From Tenacibaculum pelagium (GTDB lineage: Bacteria; Bacteroidota; Bacteroidia; Flavobacteriales; Flavobacteriaceae): DNA of 64,000 bases. Both the position numbers and the translations under genes were made by a program. The notes beneath the pieces were generated by a model. It saw only the letters and a program-made list of their open reading frames with translations. It ran no database searches and was not told where the DNA came from. Of the stretch, positions 10,545-19,228 are shown piece after piece. Numbering within the stretch: the first letter of the stretch is position 1; each line of letters begins with the position of its first letter. The DNA lies in the NCBI RefSeq assembly GCF_014062345.1, contig NZ_JACGLS010000003.1, forward strand, positions 62,001-126,000. Direction: 5' to 3'.

Positions 10545-11159
10545 TTATAAACGATCGTTAATTACTGTTCTAACAATATCGATAGCTACCGTATTGTATC
10601 GATCGTTAGGGATAATAATATCTGCGTAATTTTTAGTTGGTTCAATAAATTGTTGATGCATTGGTTTTAGAGTGCTTTGGTAGCGGCTTAAAACTTCATC
10701 AATATCTCTACCACGTTCTTTAATATCTCTACGCACACGTCTTATTAATCGTTCATCTGCATCAGCATGTACAAAAACTTTAATGTCGCAAAGGTTTCTT
10801 AATTCTTTACTGTTAAATATTAAAATACCTTCGATAATAATAACTTTACGAGGGTGTGTTTTTATCGTGTCTTTGGTTCTGTTATGTGCAACGAAAGAAT
10901 ATACGGGTTGCTCAATTATATTACCGTTTTTTAATTCGGTTAAATGTTTAACCAACAAATCGAAATCGATAGCTCTCGGATGGTCGAAGTTTATCTTAGT
11001 ACGTTCGTCGTAACTTAAGTCGTTCGTTTCACTATAATATGAGTCTTGTGAAATAACACATACTTCGTCTTGAGGAAGTTCGTTAATTATTTGGTTAACC
11101 ACGGTTGTTTTTCCGCTTCCAGTTCCTCCGGCAATACCGATAACAAATATATTTTTCAT
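10545..11159 (-). CDS. udk: Uridine kinase
   Basis: A 204-residue P-loop kinase with Walker A GIAGGTGSGKTT near the N-terminus. The substrate-binding segments are DHPRAIDFDLL and YSFVAHNRT, and the lid region is RRVRRDIKERGRDIDEVLSRY. It phosphorylates uridine and cytidine in pyrimidine salvage. It appears to be the first gene of the run udk-ftsB-mutA-mutB-psd. The upstream region contains tRNA-Thr and its terminator. Confidence 0.95.
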   Translation of the reverse strand: MKNIFVIGIAGGTGSGKTTVVNQIINELPQDEVCVISQDSYYSETNDLSYDERTKINFDHPRAIDFDLLVKHLTELKNGNIIEQPVYSFVAHNRTKDTIKTHPRKVIIIEGILIFNSKELRNLCDIKVFVHADADERLIRRVRRDIKERGRDIDEVLSRYQSTLKPMHQQFIEPTKNYADIIIPNDRYNTVAIDIVRTVINDRL

Positions 11160-11211
11160 TAAGTTGTAAGTAAGAAATAATGTTTGACAAATTTAGGAAA
11201 ATAAGTGCACA

Positions 11212-11241
11212 AAAAAAGCGCTAACTTAAGTTAGCGCTTTT
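11212..11241 (-). terminator. Rho-independent terminator of tRNA-Thr
   Basis: A perfect inverted repeat (AGCGCTAAC / GTTAGCGCT around a TTAA loop) is flanked by A-tracts that become U-tracts on the minus strand. It lies directly behind the tRNA 3' end. Confidence 0.85.
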
Positions 11242-11248
11242 TATTTTG

Positions 11249-11322
11249 AGCCGATGAGAGGACTCGAACCTCCGACCTGCTGATTACAAATCAGCTGCTC
11301 TAGCCAGCTGAGCTACATCGGC
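11249..11322 (-). tRNA. tRNA-Thr (anticodon TGT)
   Basis: The minus strand folds as a complete cloverleaf. The acceptor arm is GCCGATG pairing with CATCGGC, the D-arm is AGCTCAGCTGGCTAGAGC, the anticodon stem-loop is CTGATTTGTAATCAG with TGT in the loop, and the T-arm is GTCGGAGGTTCGAGTCCTC. No CCA is encoded. A strong terminator follows. Confidence 0.97.
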
Positions 11323-11575
11323 CTTTGCTTTTAAAGCGTGGCAAATATATAATGTTTTTTAAAATTGCCAAAAACTTTTTTAATTTTTTTTAAGGTTGGA
11401 TTTTGAGTGTTTTTTTAAGTGTTTGAAATATAAAATATTACAATGGTTTATTCGGTTAAATAAAATTTATTTTTTTTGAAAATAGTTAATTAAAGAGTGC
11501 TGATTTAGGTTTGTTAATGTTCTAAAATGATATTTTTTGTGAAAACAGGTTCTTTAATATTGTTTTTAAAAAAGA
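11323..11575. other. Intergenic stretch upstream of tRNA-Thr
   Basis: AT-rich sequence with no open frame of note in either direction. It should hold the tRNA promoter on the minus strand, but I could not pick a convincing TAnnTTTG box with a matching upstream element. Confidence 0.5.
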
Positions 11576-11604
11576 AAAAGTTCTAGGTTTTTCCTAGAAC
11601 TTTT
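11576..11604 (-). terminator. Terminator of the 76-residue protein gene
   Basis: Inverted repeat AAGTTCTAGG / CCTAGAACTT with a 5-base T loop. On the minus strand it is followed by a T-rich tract. It sits about 90 bases behind the stop codon at 11693. Confidence 0.8.
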
Positions 11605-11692
11605 ATCAAGAATAAATATTATAAAGAATAATAGTTGATGAAAAAATTACTCTTGTTGGTTTTTAAACGAAATATAATTGCGTTTAGTATAC

Positions 11693-11923
11693 TTAAGCGG
11701 TTAAAGGTTTTCCTTTTAAACGCTTTTCAATTCTTTGTTTAACAACTGTTAAACGTTTCATAGCGTCCATTAAAGCGCTATCTTTCGTTTCTTTATACAC
11801 TTCGTTTATCTCTAATATTAAAGCTTTCACTTCTCTAGAGGCTAATATTCTATCACTAGTAGTAACAAATTTGAATTTTCTGTTTTCAAATTCGTCTGCT
11901 TTACTAATTAATTCTGCACTCAT
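11693..11923 (-). CDS. Small conserved helical protein, unknown function
   Basis: A 76-residue basic protein predicted to be mostly helical, rich in Lys and Glu (KADEFENRKFKFVTTSDR, MDAMKRLTVVKQRIEKRLKG). It has no signal peptide and no membrane segment. It stands alone, with its own terminator. It looks like a conserved flavobacterial hypothetical protein. No function can be read from the sequence. Confidence 0.65.
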   Translation of the reverse strand: MSAELISKADEFENRKFKFVTTSDRILASREVKALILEINEVYKETKDSALMDAMKRLTVVKQRIEKRLKGKPLTA

Positions 11924-12303
11924 AAAATATCACTATTTTTAATTAATTGTCTTTTTTAATTGAGTCTGGTAATTGATTCTGATTAAAAAGATCTACACCC
12001 TATAAATTAATTGGGGCGACAAATATATATTAATCTTTCATTTAACCTATAATAAATCAATCAAATTGTTTTATTTATTTATAAATTTTAATTATATGGT
12101 ACTTTTGAAAGCTAATTTTTACTTTTTCAGCCAATTATAGACTTAATCTATAGTTTAAATATATAGATTTTTTATTATGATATCAAATTTATTAGTAGAA
12201 TATTAACATTTAGAGTTGGTTTTGTTGTTGAATTTTCACCTATTAATAGGAAATTACTGAGAATACAGTATTTTTGAATCCTATAAAAAAATATAGAAGT
12301 TGT
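11924..12303. other. Divergent intergenic region
   Basis: About 380 bases between two divergently transcribed genes, very AT-rich. TATTTTTG at 12269-12276 matches TAnnTTTG and could be the promoter box for the lipoprotein gene that starts at 12304, but no upstream TTG at the usual distance was found. No gene is seen here. Confidence 0.4.
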
Positions 12304-12909
12304 ATGAGAAAGTTGATTTTATTAGCACTAATATTAATATTGCAATCTTGTGAAGGACAAAAAAAGAAAGCAATAATAGGTGAGTCTGATTTTCAGATTG
12401 AAATGAATACAAAATTTAAAGATGCTTCTAAATCACCATTAACCAAAAAAGGGCTAAAGAAATTTAGAGGATTGGATTTCTTTCCTATAAATAATAAGTT
12501 TAAAGTAAAAGCTAAGTTGGTTAAAACACCAGATGCACCAACATTTAATTTTCCAACAACAACAGATAGAATTGCTGTTTATAAAAAATATGGAATGGTA
12601 TCTTTTACGATTGATGGAAAAGAATTTGAATTAGCTATTTATCAAGATGAGAACCCGAAACCTCAATATATTGATAATTTATTTTTGCCTTTTTTAGATA
12701 ATACAAATGGAAAAACATCTTATAGCGGCGGAAGATTTATTGATGTGTTAACTACTGATGAAAATGAGGACGGAACAATCACGATAGATTTTAATAAAGC
12801 GTACAATCCATATTGTGCGTATAGCGATCGGTATTCTTGTCCAATTACTCCAAGAGATAATTATTTAGATACCGAAATTAAAGCAGGGGTAATGGCTTAC
12901 AAAAAATAA
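12304..12909 (+). CDS. DUF1684 family lipoprotein
   Basis: A 201-residue protein. The ATG at 12304 gives MRKLILLALILILQSC, a clean lipoprotein signal. A TTG codon 30 bases further upstream in frame would add ten residues and spoil it, so the shorter form is chosen. The C-terminal block NPYCAYSDRYSCPITPRDNYLDTEIKAG is the hallmark of DUF1684, whose central YSCPxPP-like motif is conserved. Function is unknown; the protein should be anchored in a cell-envelope membrane. It ends at a bidirectional terminator. Confidence 0.82.
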   Translation: MRKLILLALILILQSCEGQKKKAIIGESDFQIEMNTKFKDASKSPLTKKGLKKFRGLDFFPINNKFKVKAKLVKTPDAPTFNFPTTTDRIAVYKKYGMVSFTIDGKEFELAIYQDENPKPQYIDNLFLPFLDNTNGKTSYSGGRFIDVLTTDENEDGTITIDFNKAYNPYCAYSDRYSCPITPRDNYLDTEIKAGVMAYKK

Positions 12910-12933
12910 AAATCCTGCATTTGCAGGATTTTT
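12908..12933. terminator. Bidirectional terminator between convergent genes
   Basis: AAAAATCCTGC / GCAGGATTTTT with an ATTT loop, placed exactly between the convergent stop codons at 12909 and 12937. Confidence 0.88.
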
Positions 12934-12936
12934 ATT

Positions 12937-13638
12937 TTATGATGGAGGATTTAATCCCTCTTTTATATCTGATTCTATAGCTTTTGATAAGGCATCTAAA
13001 TATGGTTTTCTAACTTTTAATTTGGTTTCGGCGTGTGCTTTCTTGTTCAGTTTCGAAAACATTTCAGCTATTTTAATTGCAGTTGGTAATAAATGAGTTT
13101 CAGGAACAATTTTATCTAAAAACCCAGCAGTTACAGCATCTTTAGGATTATATATTTCTGAGTTATTTACACTGCGTTCAAAATATACGGGAGATAAGCG
13201 ACTTTTTGCAATTTCAATTCCAGCATTGTGCATCGTCATTCCAATCATAACTTCGTTTAATCCAATTTTAAATTCACCTTCTGTACCTAGTCTATAATCA
13301 GCAGAAAGTAATAAAAATGCGCCTTTTGCAATAGCGTGCCCAGTACAAGCTACAACTATAGGATATGGAAAAGATAACATTCTGTGTGATAATTTAGATC
13401 CTTTAGTAACTAATTCTAAAGCAGATTCAGCAGATGCGGTCATGCTTTTTAAATCGTATCCAGCAGAGAATATTCCTGGTTGTCCAGTTAATATTACCAC
13501 TTTTTGTTCTTGTTCAGCCTTGTTGAAAGCTTCGTTTAAAGCGTCAACTACTTCATGAGAAATAGCATTTGCTTTTCCGTTATTAATTGTAATGATTGCG
13601 TAAATGTCTGTTGAGGTATATTGAATTAATTCGTTCAT
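12937..13638 (-). CDS. Enoyl-CoA hydratase/isomerase (crotonase) family protein
   Basis: A 233-residue crotonase fold protein. The oxyanion-hole segments are visible: GQPGIFSAGYDLK near 55 and ACTGHAIAKGAFLLLSADYRLG near 105. The glutamates that catalyse hydration are not clearly present, so hydratase activity is not certain. Some members are isomerases or thioesterase-like. It ends 4 bases before the start region of the crcB frame, so the two may share a transcript starting at crcB. Confidence 0.85.
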   Translation of the reverse strand: MNELIQYTSTDIYAIITINNGKANAISHEVVDALNEAFNKAEQEQKVVILTGQPGIFSAGYDLKSMTASAESALELVTKGSKLSHRMLSFPYPIVVACTGHAIAKGAFLLLSADYRLGTEGEFKIGLNEVMIGMTMHNAGIEIAKSRLSPVYFERSVNNSEIYNPKDAVTAGFLDKIVPETHLLPTAIKIAEMFSKLNKKAHAETKLKVRKPYLDALSKAIESDIKEGLNPPS

Positions 13639-13641
13639 GTT

Positions 13642-14013
13642 TTAAATAAATTTAATAAGATAGATTCCTGCGAAAACAGCTAAAAAACCAAAGATGAAAC
13701 TAGCAATTGTGTAAAAAGCGAAAGAAGTAAAATCTCCTGATTTTAAAAAGATATGATTTTCGTAAGCGAATGTTGAAAAAGTAGTGAAACCTCCACAAAA
13801 CCCTGTAGCCAATAATAATGTGTGATCTTGGGTTAAATTTTCGTTTTTAGCAGCTAACCCTAAAATAATTCCAATAAGCAAACTACCTAAAATATTGGCA
13901 GTAAATGTTCCGTAAGGAATTCCTGTTTCAGAATTGTTTAAGAATTTACCGACGAGGTATCGTAAGATGCTTCCAGTTCCACCACCAATAAAAACGAGTA
14001 GTAATTGTTTCAT
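13642..14013 (-). CDS. crcB: Fluoride efflux channel CrcB/Fluc
   Basis: A 123-residue protein with four membrane helices. The family motifs GGGTGSILRYLVG (N-terminus), GTFTANILGSLLIG and GFCGGFTTFSTFAYE are present; the last carries the phenylalanine track of the fluoride pathway. The start at 14013 is preferred over the in-frame ATG at 14040 because the extra nine codons would be read through the terminator hairpin at 14031-14058. It functions as a dimeric channel that lowers cytoplasmic fluoride. Confidence 0.93.
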   Translation of the reverse strand: MKQLLLVFIGGGTGSILRYLVGKFLNNSETGIPYGTFTANILGSLLIGIILGLAAKNENLTQDHTLLLATGFCGGFTTFSTFAYENHIFLKSGDFTSFAFYTIASFIFGFLAVFAGIYLIKFI

Positions 14014-14030
14014 AGATATGCTAAAATAAT

Positions 14031-14058
14031 AAAACCTCACGAATAGTGTGAGGTTTTA
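14031..14058 (-). terminator. Terminator of the SRPBCC gene
   Basis: AAAACCTCAC / GTGAGGTTTT stem with a short loop just behind the stop at 14077. It overlaps the spurious longer N-terminus of crcB, which helps fix that gene's start. Confidence 0.85.
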
Positions 14059-14076
14059 AAATATATAGTTTTGTGT

Positions 14077-15102
14077 TTAGTTTATTGGATAATAAATGTC
14101 AGTTTGAATTTCTTCTGGTTTTACTTTTGTGGGGTCATTAACATATAACTCCCAAATTGGCCATTTTTGAGTTAGCTTGTTTTCTTCTAAATAAGTAGCA
14201 ATTTTCATATGAGCGTCATAATCTCCATCTCCATAATTTCCGAACTTTGAAATCATAACACTATTACTAGCTGGTAATTTAATCACCTCCATAGCTTTAT
14301 CTGGAGTAATGTCCTTATTTAATAAAAGACCAATGTAAAACTCTGTTTCACCAGAAGTTTCATCGTATTTTGAATAAACAGATCCAGGAGTAAAGTCTCC
14401 TTTCTTTAAGCCACTTTTCATAGCATACATTCCAGCTTTAGGCATGTCTTTCATAAATAAACGGGTCATTTCTTCGTGGTCTATTTTAATTTTATGTGGG
14501 TAACCAATAAATGTTTTTGCTGGCAGTTCTTTAGTTGAAATATCTCCTAAAGTAAATTTTGGTGTTTTTGGAGCTGTTTCTAAAAGCACTCTTTCTAAAT
14601 TGTTAAGACCTTGTTCTTCCATAGGTCCTAGCATATTGTCCCATCCACCGGACATAGCAGCGAACATTTTAAACATAAAAGGAGAATTATCTGCTTTCAT
14701 ACCCCAAGTTACTTTAGTTCCTTCTGGTACTTCTTCAAAGTTCCAATAAATATCTCCAGGTTCATTATCCATAAAAGATATTTTTTGAGCTATAGATTTA
14801 TTTTCTACCACATCGACAGTTTCCATTTTACCTGGTCCATCTTTACTAGTCCAGCTATCAGAAGCACCAACACCTACTGTTTTGTCGCCATATGTTACTA
14901 CAATTGTACTGTCTTCATCATGCCAAGGACCCCATTTCTCCCAAGTCTTTAAATCGTTTACAGTGTTGAAAGCATGTGCTATTGGAGTGTTAATTATTTT
15001 ACTTCGTTTAACATCGTAATTGCTAGAATACGTACTTACGTATATAAGACCGATAATAATTAAAGCAACTATTATTAGTAATAAATATTTAATGAATTTC
15101 AT
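14077..15102 (-). CDS. SRPBCC family protein with C-terminal GyrI-like domain
   Basis: A 341-residue protein with an N-terminal membrane anchor at about 4-22 (YLLLIIVALIIIGLIYVSTY). A polyketide-cyclase/SRPBCC domain covers about 30-170 (IINTPIAHAFNTVNDLKTWEKWGPW), and a GyrI/effector-binding-like domain covers about 190-341 (ELPAKTFIGYPHKI, then KWPIWELYVNDPTK). The combination is frequent in Bacteroidota and probably binds a hydrophobic ligand. Neither ligand nor pathway is known. It is monocistronic, with terminators on both sides. Confidence 0.8.
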   Translation of the reverse strand: MKFIKYLLLIIVALIIIGLIYVSTYSSNYDVKRSKIINTPIAHAFNTVNDLKTWEKWGPWHDEDSTIVVTYGDKTVGVGASDSWTSKDGPGKMETVDVVENKSIAQKISFMDNEPGDIYWNFEEVPEGTKVTWGMKADNSPFMFKMFAAMSGGWDNMLGPMEEQGLNNLERVLLETAPKTPKFTLGDISTKELPAKTFIGYPHKIKIDHEEMTRLFMKDMPKAGMYAMKSGLKKGDFTPGSVYSKYDETSGETEFYIGLLLNKDITPDKAMEVIKLPASNSVMISKFGNYGDGDYDAHMKIATYLEENKLTQKWPIWELYVNDPTKVKPEEIQTDIYYPIN

Positions 15103-15161
15103 GATTTGGTTAATTTGGTTGTATTGTAAAAATACAGATTTTAAATTTATTGGTTGAAAAC

Positions 15162-15197
15162 AAAAATCCCTGATAAATTAATTTATCAGGGATTTTT
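15162..15197 (-). terminator. Terminator of the DoxX/BT_3928-type gene
   Basis: Near-perfect stem AAAAATCCCTGATAAA / TTTATCAGGGATTTTT with a TTAA loop, between the stop at 15214 and the next gene. Confidence 0.9.
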
Positions 15198-15213
15198 TAT
15201 GTTTAAAAAGATG

Positions 15214-16185
15214 TTATTTTAAAATAACATCATCTGCGTCCGTCCAATTCCATTTTCCAACAATAGTTCCTTTTTCTACGGTCATAATTCCAGGATTAGC
15301 TCTAATAGCTGTTTTTAATGCTGTTTCATCACAAAAACCAAAAGTGTATGGTAGGTTAAACTCTTTTTGAGTTGCAGTTAAGTCTTCAATGTAAGAAGCT
15401 GTTAAAACATATACTTCATATCCTTTTGCTTTAGCATCTGCAGCTACTTTAGTAACTGCTGGTAAGCCATCTTTATCCATTTTTTCAAAGTTATAAAGCA
15501 TGATAAGCATTGCTTTATCTTTTGTTAACATGTCCTCTAATTTATCTCCATCATCAGTTTCAATCATGAAATCGTGAATTGGAGGAACTTCGTCGCTCCC
15601 TTCTTGATATGCCATTCCTTCAGCAATATTTGTACCTATTGAGTACGCTCTAAAATCAATAATTGGTAAATGTTGTAAAACATAATAGGTAACCAATAAT
15701 GATAAAAATATTGACACGTATGTACTTAATGAAGCTACTTTGTCAGAAATTAAAGGTTTAATATATTTTAATCCTAAAATTAAAATGATAATAAATACCA
15801 TAAATACTACATTCTTGTAAAATGTTTCTTTAGGTGTTAATTTTAATGCGTCTCCAAAACAACCACAATCGGTTACTTTGTTATAGGTGTAAGAATACCA
15901 CGTTAAGAATAAGAATATTAAGTTTAAGCTAAACAAACTCCAAACTGTAAATTTTGGTTTAAAACCTACTAAAAGCATTACGCCTAAAACTAATTCCGAA
16001 ACAATCAATAGAATAGCAAATGGTAAAGTATAAGGAATTAGAAATTCCATATTTAATACACCTTCGCTAAAATATTCTTGAAACTTGTACTGAGAACCAA
16101 TAGGGTCTACTAATTTTACAAATCCTGAGTAGATAAATAAAAGACCTACTAGTACTCTCGATATGTGGGTTAATATTTTCAACAT
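15214..16185 (-). CDS. BT_3928-type DoxX/MauE membrane protein
   Basis: A 323-residue protein with a four- to five-helix DoxX/MauE-like membrane domain (GLLFIYSGFVKLVDPIG, with the paired Cys in DCGCFGDALKLTP near 105). The soluble C-terminal region from about 190 looks thioredoxin-like but lacks a CxxC. MauE-like proteins are linked to periplasmic redox or thiol chemistry. It begins 20 bases downstream of the DUF1599 gene and the two are probably co-transcribed. Precise function is unknown. Confidence 0.8.
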   Translation of the reverse strand: MLKILTHISRVLVGLLFIYSGFVKLVDPIGSQYKFQEYFSEGVLNMEFLIPYTLPFAILLIVSELVLGVMLLVGFKPKFTVWSLFSLNLIFLFLTWYSYTYNKVTDCGCFGDALKLTPKETFYKNVVFMVFIIILILGLKYIKPLISDKVASLSTYVSIFLSLLVTYYVLQHLPIIDFRAYSIGTNIAEGMAYQEGSDEVPPIHDFMIETDDGDKLEDMLTKDKAMLIMLYNFEKMDKDGLPAVTKVAADAKAKGYEVYVLTASYIEDLTATQKEFNLPYTFGFCDETALKTAIRANPGIMTVEKGTIVGKWNWTDADDVILK

Positions 16186-16205
16186 AATCTTTTAGGGGTT
16201 TTAGG

Positions 16206-16751
16206 TTAACTGTCTAATTCTGAATGATGAATCAGAGCAAAAATAGCATAATTAATCATATCTTGATAATTTGCATCTATTCCTTCTGAAACGATTGTTT
16301 TTCCTTGATTATCTTCAATTTGTTTAACACGAAGTAATTTTTGAAGAATTAAATCGGTTAAAGACGAAATTCTCATGTCTCTCCACGCTTCACCATAGTC
16401 ATGGTTTTTGTTTTTCATTAACTCTTTGGTGATTTTTGAATGCTTATCGTATAGTAAAGTAGCTTCATCAGTATTTAAATCTGGCTGTTCTACTACGCCT
16501 AATTCTAGTTGAATTAAAGCCATGATAGAATAGTTGATAATACCAATAAACTCTGATTTATCTCCTTCATCAACTTTACGTTCAGTGTTTTCTTGTAATT
16601 GACGTATGCGTTGCGCTTTTATAAATATTTGATCTGTTAATGATGGAAGCCTTAAAATTCTCCATGCACTACCATAGTCACTCATTTTTTTAATAAACAA
16701 ACTTCTACATTCTACTACTACTGCATCGTATTGTTTGGATGTGTTTTGCAT
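16206..16751 (-). CDS. DUF1599 protein with two tandem domain copies
   Basis: A 181-residue protein built from an internal duplication: KKMSDYGSAWRILRLPSLTDQI near residue 17 and KNHDYGEAWRDMRISSLTDLIL near 115. The copies share DYGxAWRxxRxxSLTDxIxxKxxRxxQ. DUF1599 is a nucleotide-modification-associated domain. In Bacteroidota it sits beside folP as here, where it diverges from it. The molecular function is unknown. Confidence 0.83.
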   Translation of the reverse strand: MQNTSKQYDAVVVECRSLFIKKMSDYGSAWRILRLPSLTDQIFIKAQRIRQLQENTERKVDEGDKSEFIGIINYSIMALIQLELGVVEQPDLNTDEATLLYDKHSKITKELMKNKNHDYGEAWRDMRISSLTDLILQKLLRVKQIEDNQGKTIVSEGIDANYQDMINYAIFALIHHSELDS

Positions 16752-16831
16752 CTTTTTTATTTAAAAGTAATCGACCAAAAATAGTAAATATTAAAAGCTT
16801 TTCGTTTATTTTTACTTGGAAATTTATTATA

Positions 16832-17653
16832 ATGACGATTAATTGTAAAGGAAGCTTAATAGACCTCGCAACTCCTAAAGTTATGGGGATTTTAAATATA
16901 ACCCCAGATTCTTTTTTTGATGGAGGGAAATATAAAGATGCAACTGATATTTTAAATCAAACAGAAAAGATGCTAAAAGAAGGAGCAACTTTTATTGATG
17001 TAGGAGCGTATTCGTCTCGTCCTGGTGCAAAGCATATTTCAGAAGAAGAAGAGTTGCAACGAATTGTTCCAGTAATTGATTTGTTGATGAATAAGTTTCC
17101 AGAAATATTGATTTCTGTTGATAGTTTTCGAAGTAGAGTAGTGGAAGAAACAATAAATCATGGAGCAGCCATAGTTAATGATATTTCAGGTGGTACAATG
17201 GATGAAGCAATGTTTAATATTGTTGCGAAATTACAAGTGCCATATATTATGATGCATATGCAAGGAACTCCTCAAAACATGCAAAAGAATCCAGTTTATA
17301 AAGATGTAACTAAAGAAGTAATTTCTTTTTTTGCGGATCAAATTTTTAAACTTAGAGTCTTAAAAGTAAACGATGTAATTATTGATGTAGGTTTTGGCTT
17401 TGGAAAAACTACTGAACACAATTACGAATTGTTGAATAAATTACAATTGTTTAAAAGCTTAGATGTTCCAATATTAACTGGAGTTTCTAGAAAATCGATG
17501 TTGTATAATGTTTTAGGCATTTCAGCAAAAGAAGCTTTAAATGCTACTACAGTTGCAAATACAATTGCTCTGTTAAACGGAACAAATATTTTAAGAGTAC
17601 ATGATGTAAAAGAAGCAGTTGAGGCAGTTACTATTGTGAATCAATTATTTTAA
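16832..17653 (+). CDS. folP: Dihydropteroate synthase
   Basis: A 274-residue enzyme that joins p-aminobenzoate to the pterin diphosphate in folate synthesis; it is the target of sulfonamides. Signature blocks are MGILNITPDSFFDGGKY, GATFIDVGAYSSRPGA, and the later DVGFGFGKTTEHNYELL and GVSRKSML. The ATG at 16832 is used. An in-frame start at 16739 would add 31 residues and overlap the divergent DUF1599 start. cdaA follows after 34 bases, a pairing common in this phylum. Confidence 0.95.
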   Translation: MTINCKGSLIDLATPKVMGILNITPDSFFDGGKYKDATDILNQTEKMLKEGATFIDVGAYSSRPGAKHISEEEELQRIVPVIDLLMNKFPEILISVDSFRSRVVEETINHGAAIVNDISGGTMDEAMFNIVAKLQVPYIMMHMQGTPQNMQKNPVYKDVTKEVISFFADQIFKLRVLKVNDVIIDVGFGFGKTTEHNYELLNKLQLFKSLDVPILTGVSRKSMLYNVLGISAKEALNATTVANTIALLNGTNILRVHDVKEAVEAVTIVNQLF

Positions 17654-17687
17654 AAATGATTACATTTACTAAAACTTCAAAGATTTA

Positions 17688-18470
17688 ATGAATTTAGATT
17701 TTATCAATTTTACTTTTCTCGATGTACTTGATATTATTTTAGTTGCTGTTTTACTATATTATATATACAAGTTGTTAAAAGGAACGGTAGCTATTAATAT
17801 TGTTATTGGAATTGCACTAATTTTTTTAATTTGGAAAATAACGCAAGCACTTCATATGGAAATGCTAAGTGGTATTTTAGGATATCTTTTATCAGGTGGA
17901 GTTATCGCCTTGATTATTGTATTTCAACAAGAAATCAGGAAATTTTTATTAATGATTGGAACGACCAACTTTTCATCGAAAAGAGGTTTTTTAAATCAAA
18001 TTAAGTTTTTGCAATCTGAGATCAATTCAGAAATTGATATCGAAACGATTTTAAAAGCATGTACGAGTATGTCTAAAACTCGTACAGGAGCGTTGTTGGT
18101 TATAGAAAAAACAAATAACCTTGATTTTTTAGTAGGTTCGGGAGATAAAATGAATGCATTAGTAACCGAAGCAATTATAGAAAGCATTTTTTATAAAAAC
18201 AGTCCGTTACATGACGGGGCAACTGTAATACGAGATAACTATATTATTGCCACTCGTGTTGTGTTACCAGTTTCTAACAGTACGAAGATTCCTGCGCGAT
18301 TTGGTTTACGACATAGAGCTGCGATTGGAGTTACTGAAAAAACAGATGCTGTTTGTTTATTAGTATCAGAAGAAACGGGTGAAATATCGTATATAAATAA
18401 TGGTGAGTTTGTATTGTATAAAACACCAGAAGAGTTATTTAAAAAGCTTCAAAAAGATTTGACAGCATAA
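17688..18470 (+). CDS. cdaA: Diadenylate cyclase (CdaA type)
   Basis: A 260-residue membrane enzyme that makes cyclic di-AMP from two ATP. Three hydrophobic segments occupy about 10-90. The DAC domain carries the catalytic DGA at 176-178 (SPLHDGATVIRD) and RHR at 208-210 (FGLRHRAAIG). Its spacing to folP suggests one operon. There is no CdaR-like or GlmM gene beside it, unlike the arrangement in Firmicutes. Cyclic di-AMP usually controls osmolyte and potassium balance; targets are not in this window. Confidence 0.94.
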   Translation: MNLDFINFTFLDVLDIILVAVLLYYIYKLLKGTVAINIVIGIALIFLIWKITQALHMEMLSGILGYLLSGGVIALIIVFQQEIRKFLLMIGTTNFSSKRGFLNQIKFLQSEINSEIDIETILKACTSMSKTRTGALLVIEKTNNLDFLVGSGDKMNALVTEAIIESIFYKNSPLHDGATVIRDNYIIATRVVLPVSNSTKIPARFGLRHRAAIGVTEKTDAVCLLVSEETGEISYINNGEFVLYKTPEELFKKLQKDLTA

Positions 18471-18486
18471 AAATAATATTGCAGCT

Positions 18487-19179
18487 ATGAAAAAAATATT
18501 ACTATTACTTTTTGTTTTTTCACTAACAATGTATTCTCAAACAAGTAAAATAGAATATAGCGTTGTTTTGCATAATCCTAAGAATAGCGCTAAGCCAATG
18601 ATTCTAGAGATTGTTGAAAATGCTGAAAACATGAAGTTTAATTTACTTTTTAATGAGGAAAGATCTTCTTTTGAAATAGAGTATTTAGGCTTGTTGAACG
18701 AGGAATTAGTTAGAAAGCGAAAAAAATCTGAAATGACTGAAATTTTAATTGGCTATTTTAATATTTGTCATCAAGATGCTGAGGGGAATTCTACTATAAT
18801 ACAAACAATAGATTGGGATACATATCAAATCAATCATAATAAAAAAATGAATGATTGGCTGATTACCGAAGAAAAGAAAAAAATAAAAGGTTACGAATGT
18901 ATAAAAGCTACTAGAAAAGAGTTTAATAAGCGTTCAGGTAAGTATATGAATTTTGTTACGTGGTTTACTCCAGAAGTTAAAGTTCCTTATGGGCCTGCTG
19001 GTTATGGTGGTTTGCCTGGATTAATTTTAGAGTTGCATCATGAAAAAAGGTTTTCTTATTTTGCTAAGAATATAGAGCTTAATAAATTTAAAGATGATCC
19101 TTTGAATTTATTAGAGGCTGAAAAAATAAGTATTATTAAGTCTGTTGAGTTAATGAGAATAGCTAGAGGTCAAAACTAA
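18487..19179 (+). CDS. GLPGLI family secreted protein
   Basis: A 230-residue protein with an N-terminal signal (MKKILLLLFVFSLTMYSQ). The name-giving motif YGGLPGLILELHHE is near 178, preceded by ATRKEFNKRSGKYMNFVTWFTPEV. Members are exported proteins of Bacteroidota with unknown function, often near TonB-dependent receptors. None is adjacent here. It starts 17 bases after cdaA and is probably the last gene of that transcript. Confidence 0.88.
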   Translation: MKKILLLLFVFSLTMYSQTSKIEYSVVLHNPKNSAKPMILEIVENAENMKFNLLFNEERSSFEIEYLGLLNEELVRKRKKSEMTEILIGYFNICHQDAEGNSTIIQTIDWDTYQINHNKKMNDWLITEEKKKIKGYECIKATRKEFNKRSGKYMNFVTWFTPEVKVPYGPAGYGGLPGLILELHHEKRFSYFAKNIELNKFKDDPLNLLEAEKISIIKSVELMRIARGQN

Positions 19180-19208
19180 AAAAGCTCGCAATTAATTGCG
19201 AGCTTTTT
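19179..19208. terminator. Bidirectional terminator
   Basis: AAAAGCTCGCAATT / AATTGCGAGCTTTT, a long perfect stem between the convergent stops at 19179 and 19229. Confidence 0.9.
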
Positions 19209-19228
19209 ATTTTATATAAAATCTAAAA

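Noticed and set aside
11640..11743. 34-codon plus-strand frame starting MKKLLLLVFKRN
   Set aside because: Antisense to the 3' end of the 76-residue gene, with no promoter or conserved feature; too short to support.
14014..14040. Longer N-terminus of CrcB
   Set aside because: Overlaps the terminator hairpin at 14031-14058; the family starts at MKQLLLVFIGGGTG.
16739..16831. Longer N-terminus of dihydropteroate synthase
   Set aside because: Would overlap the divergent DUF1599 start and carry 31 extra residues without family support.
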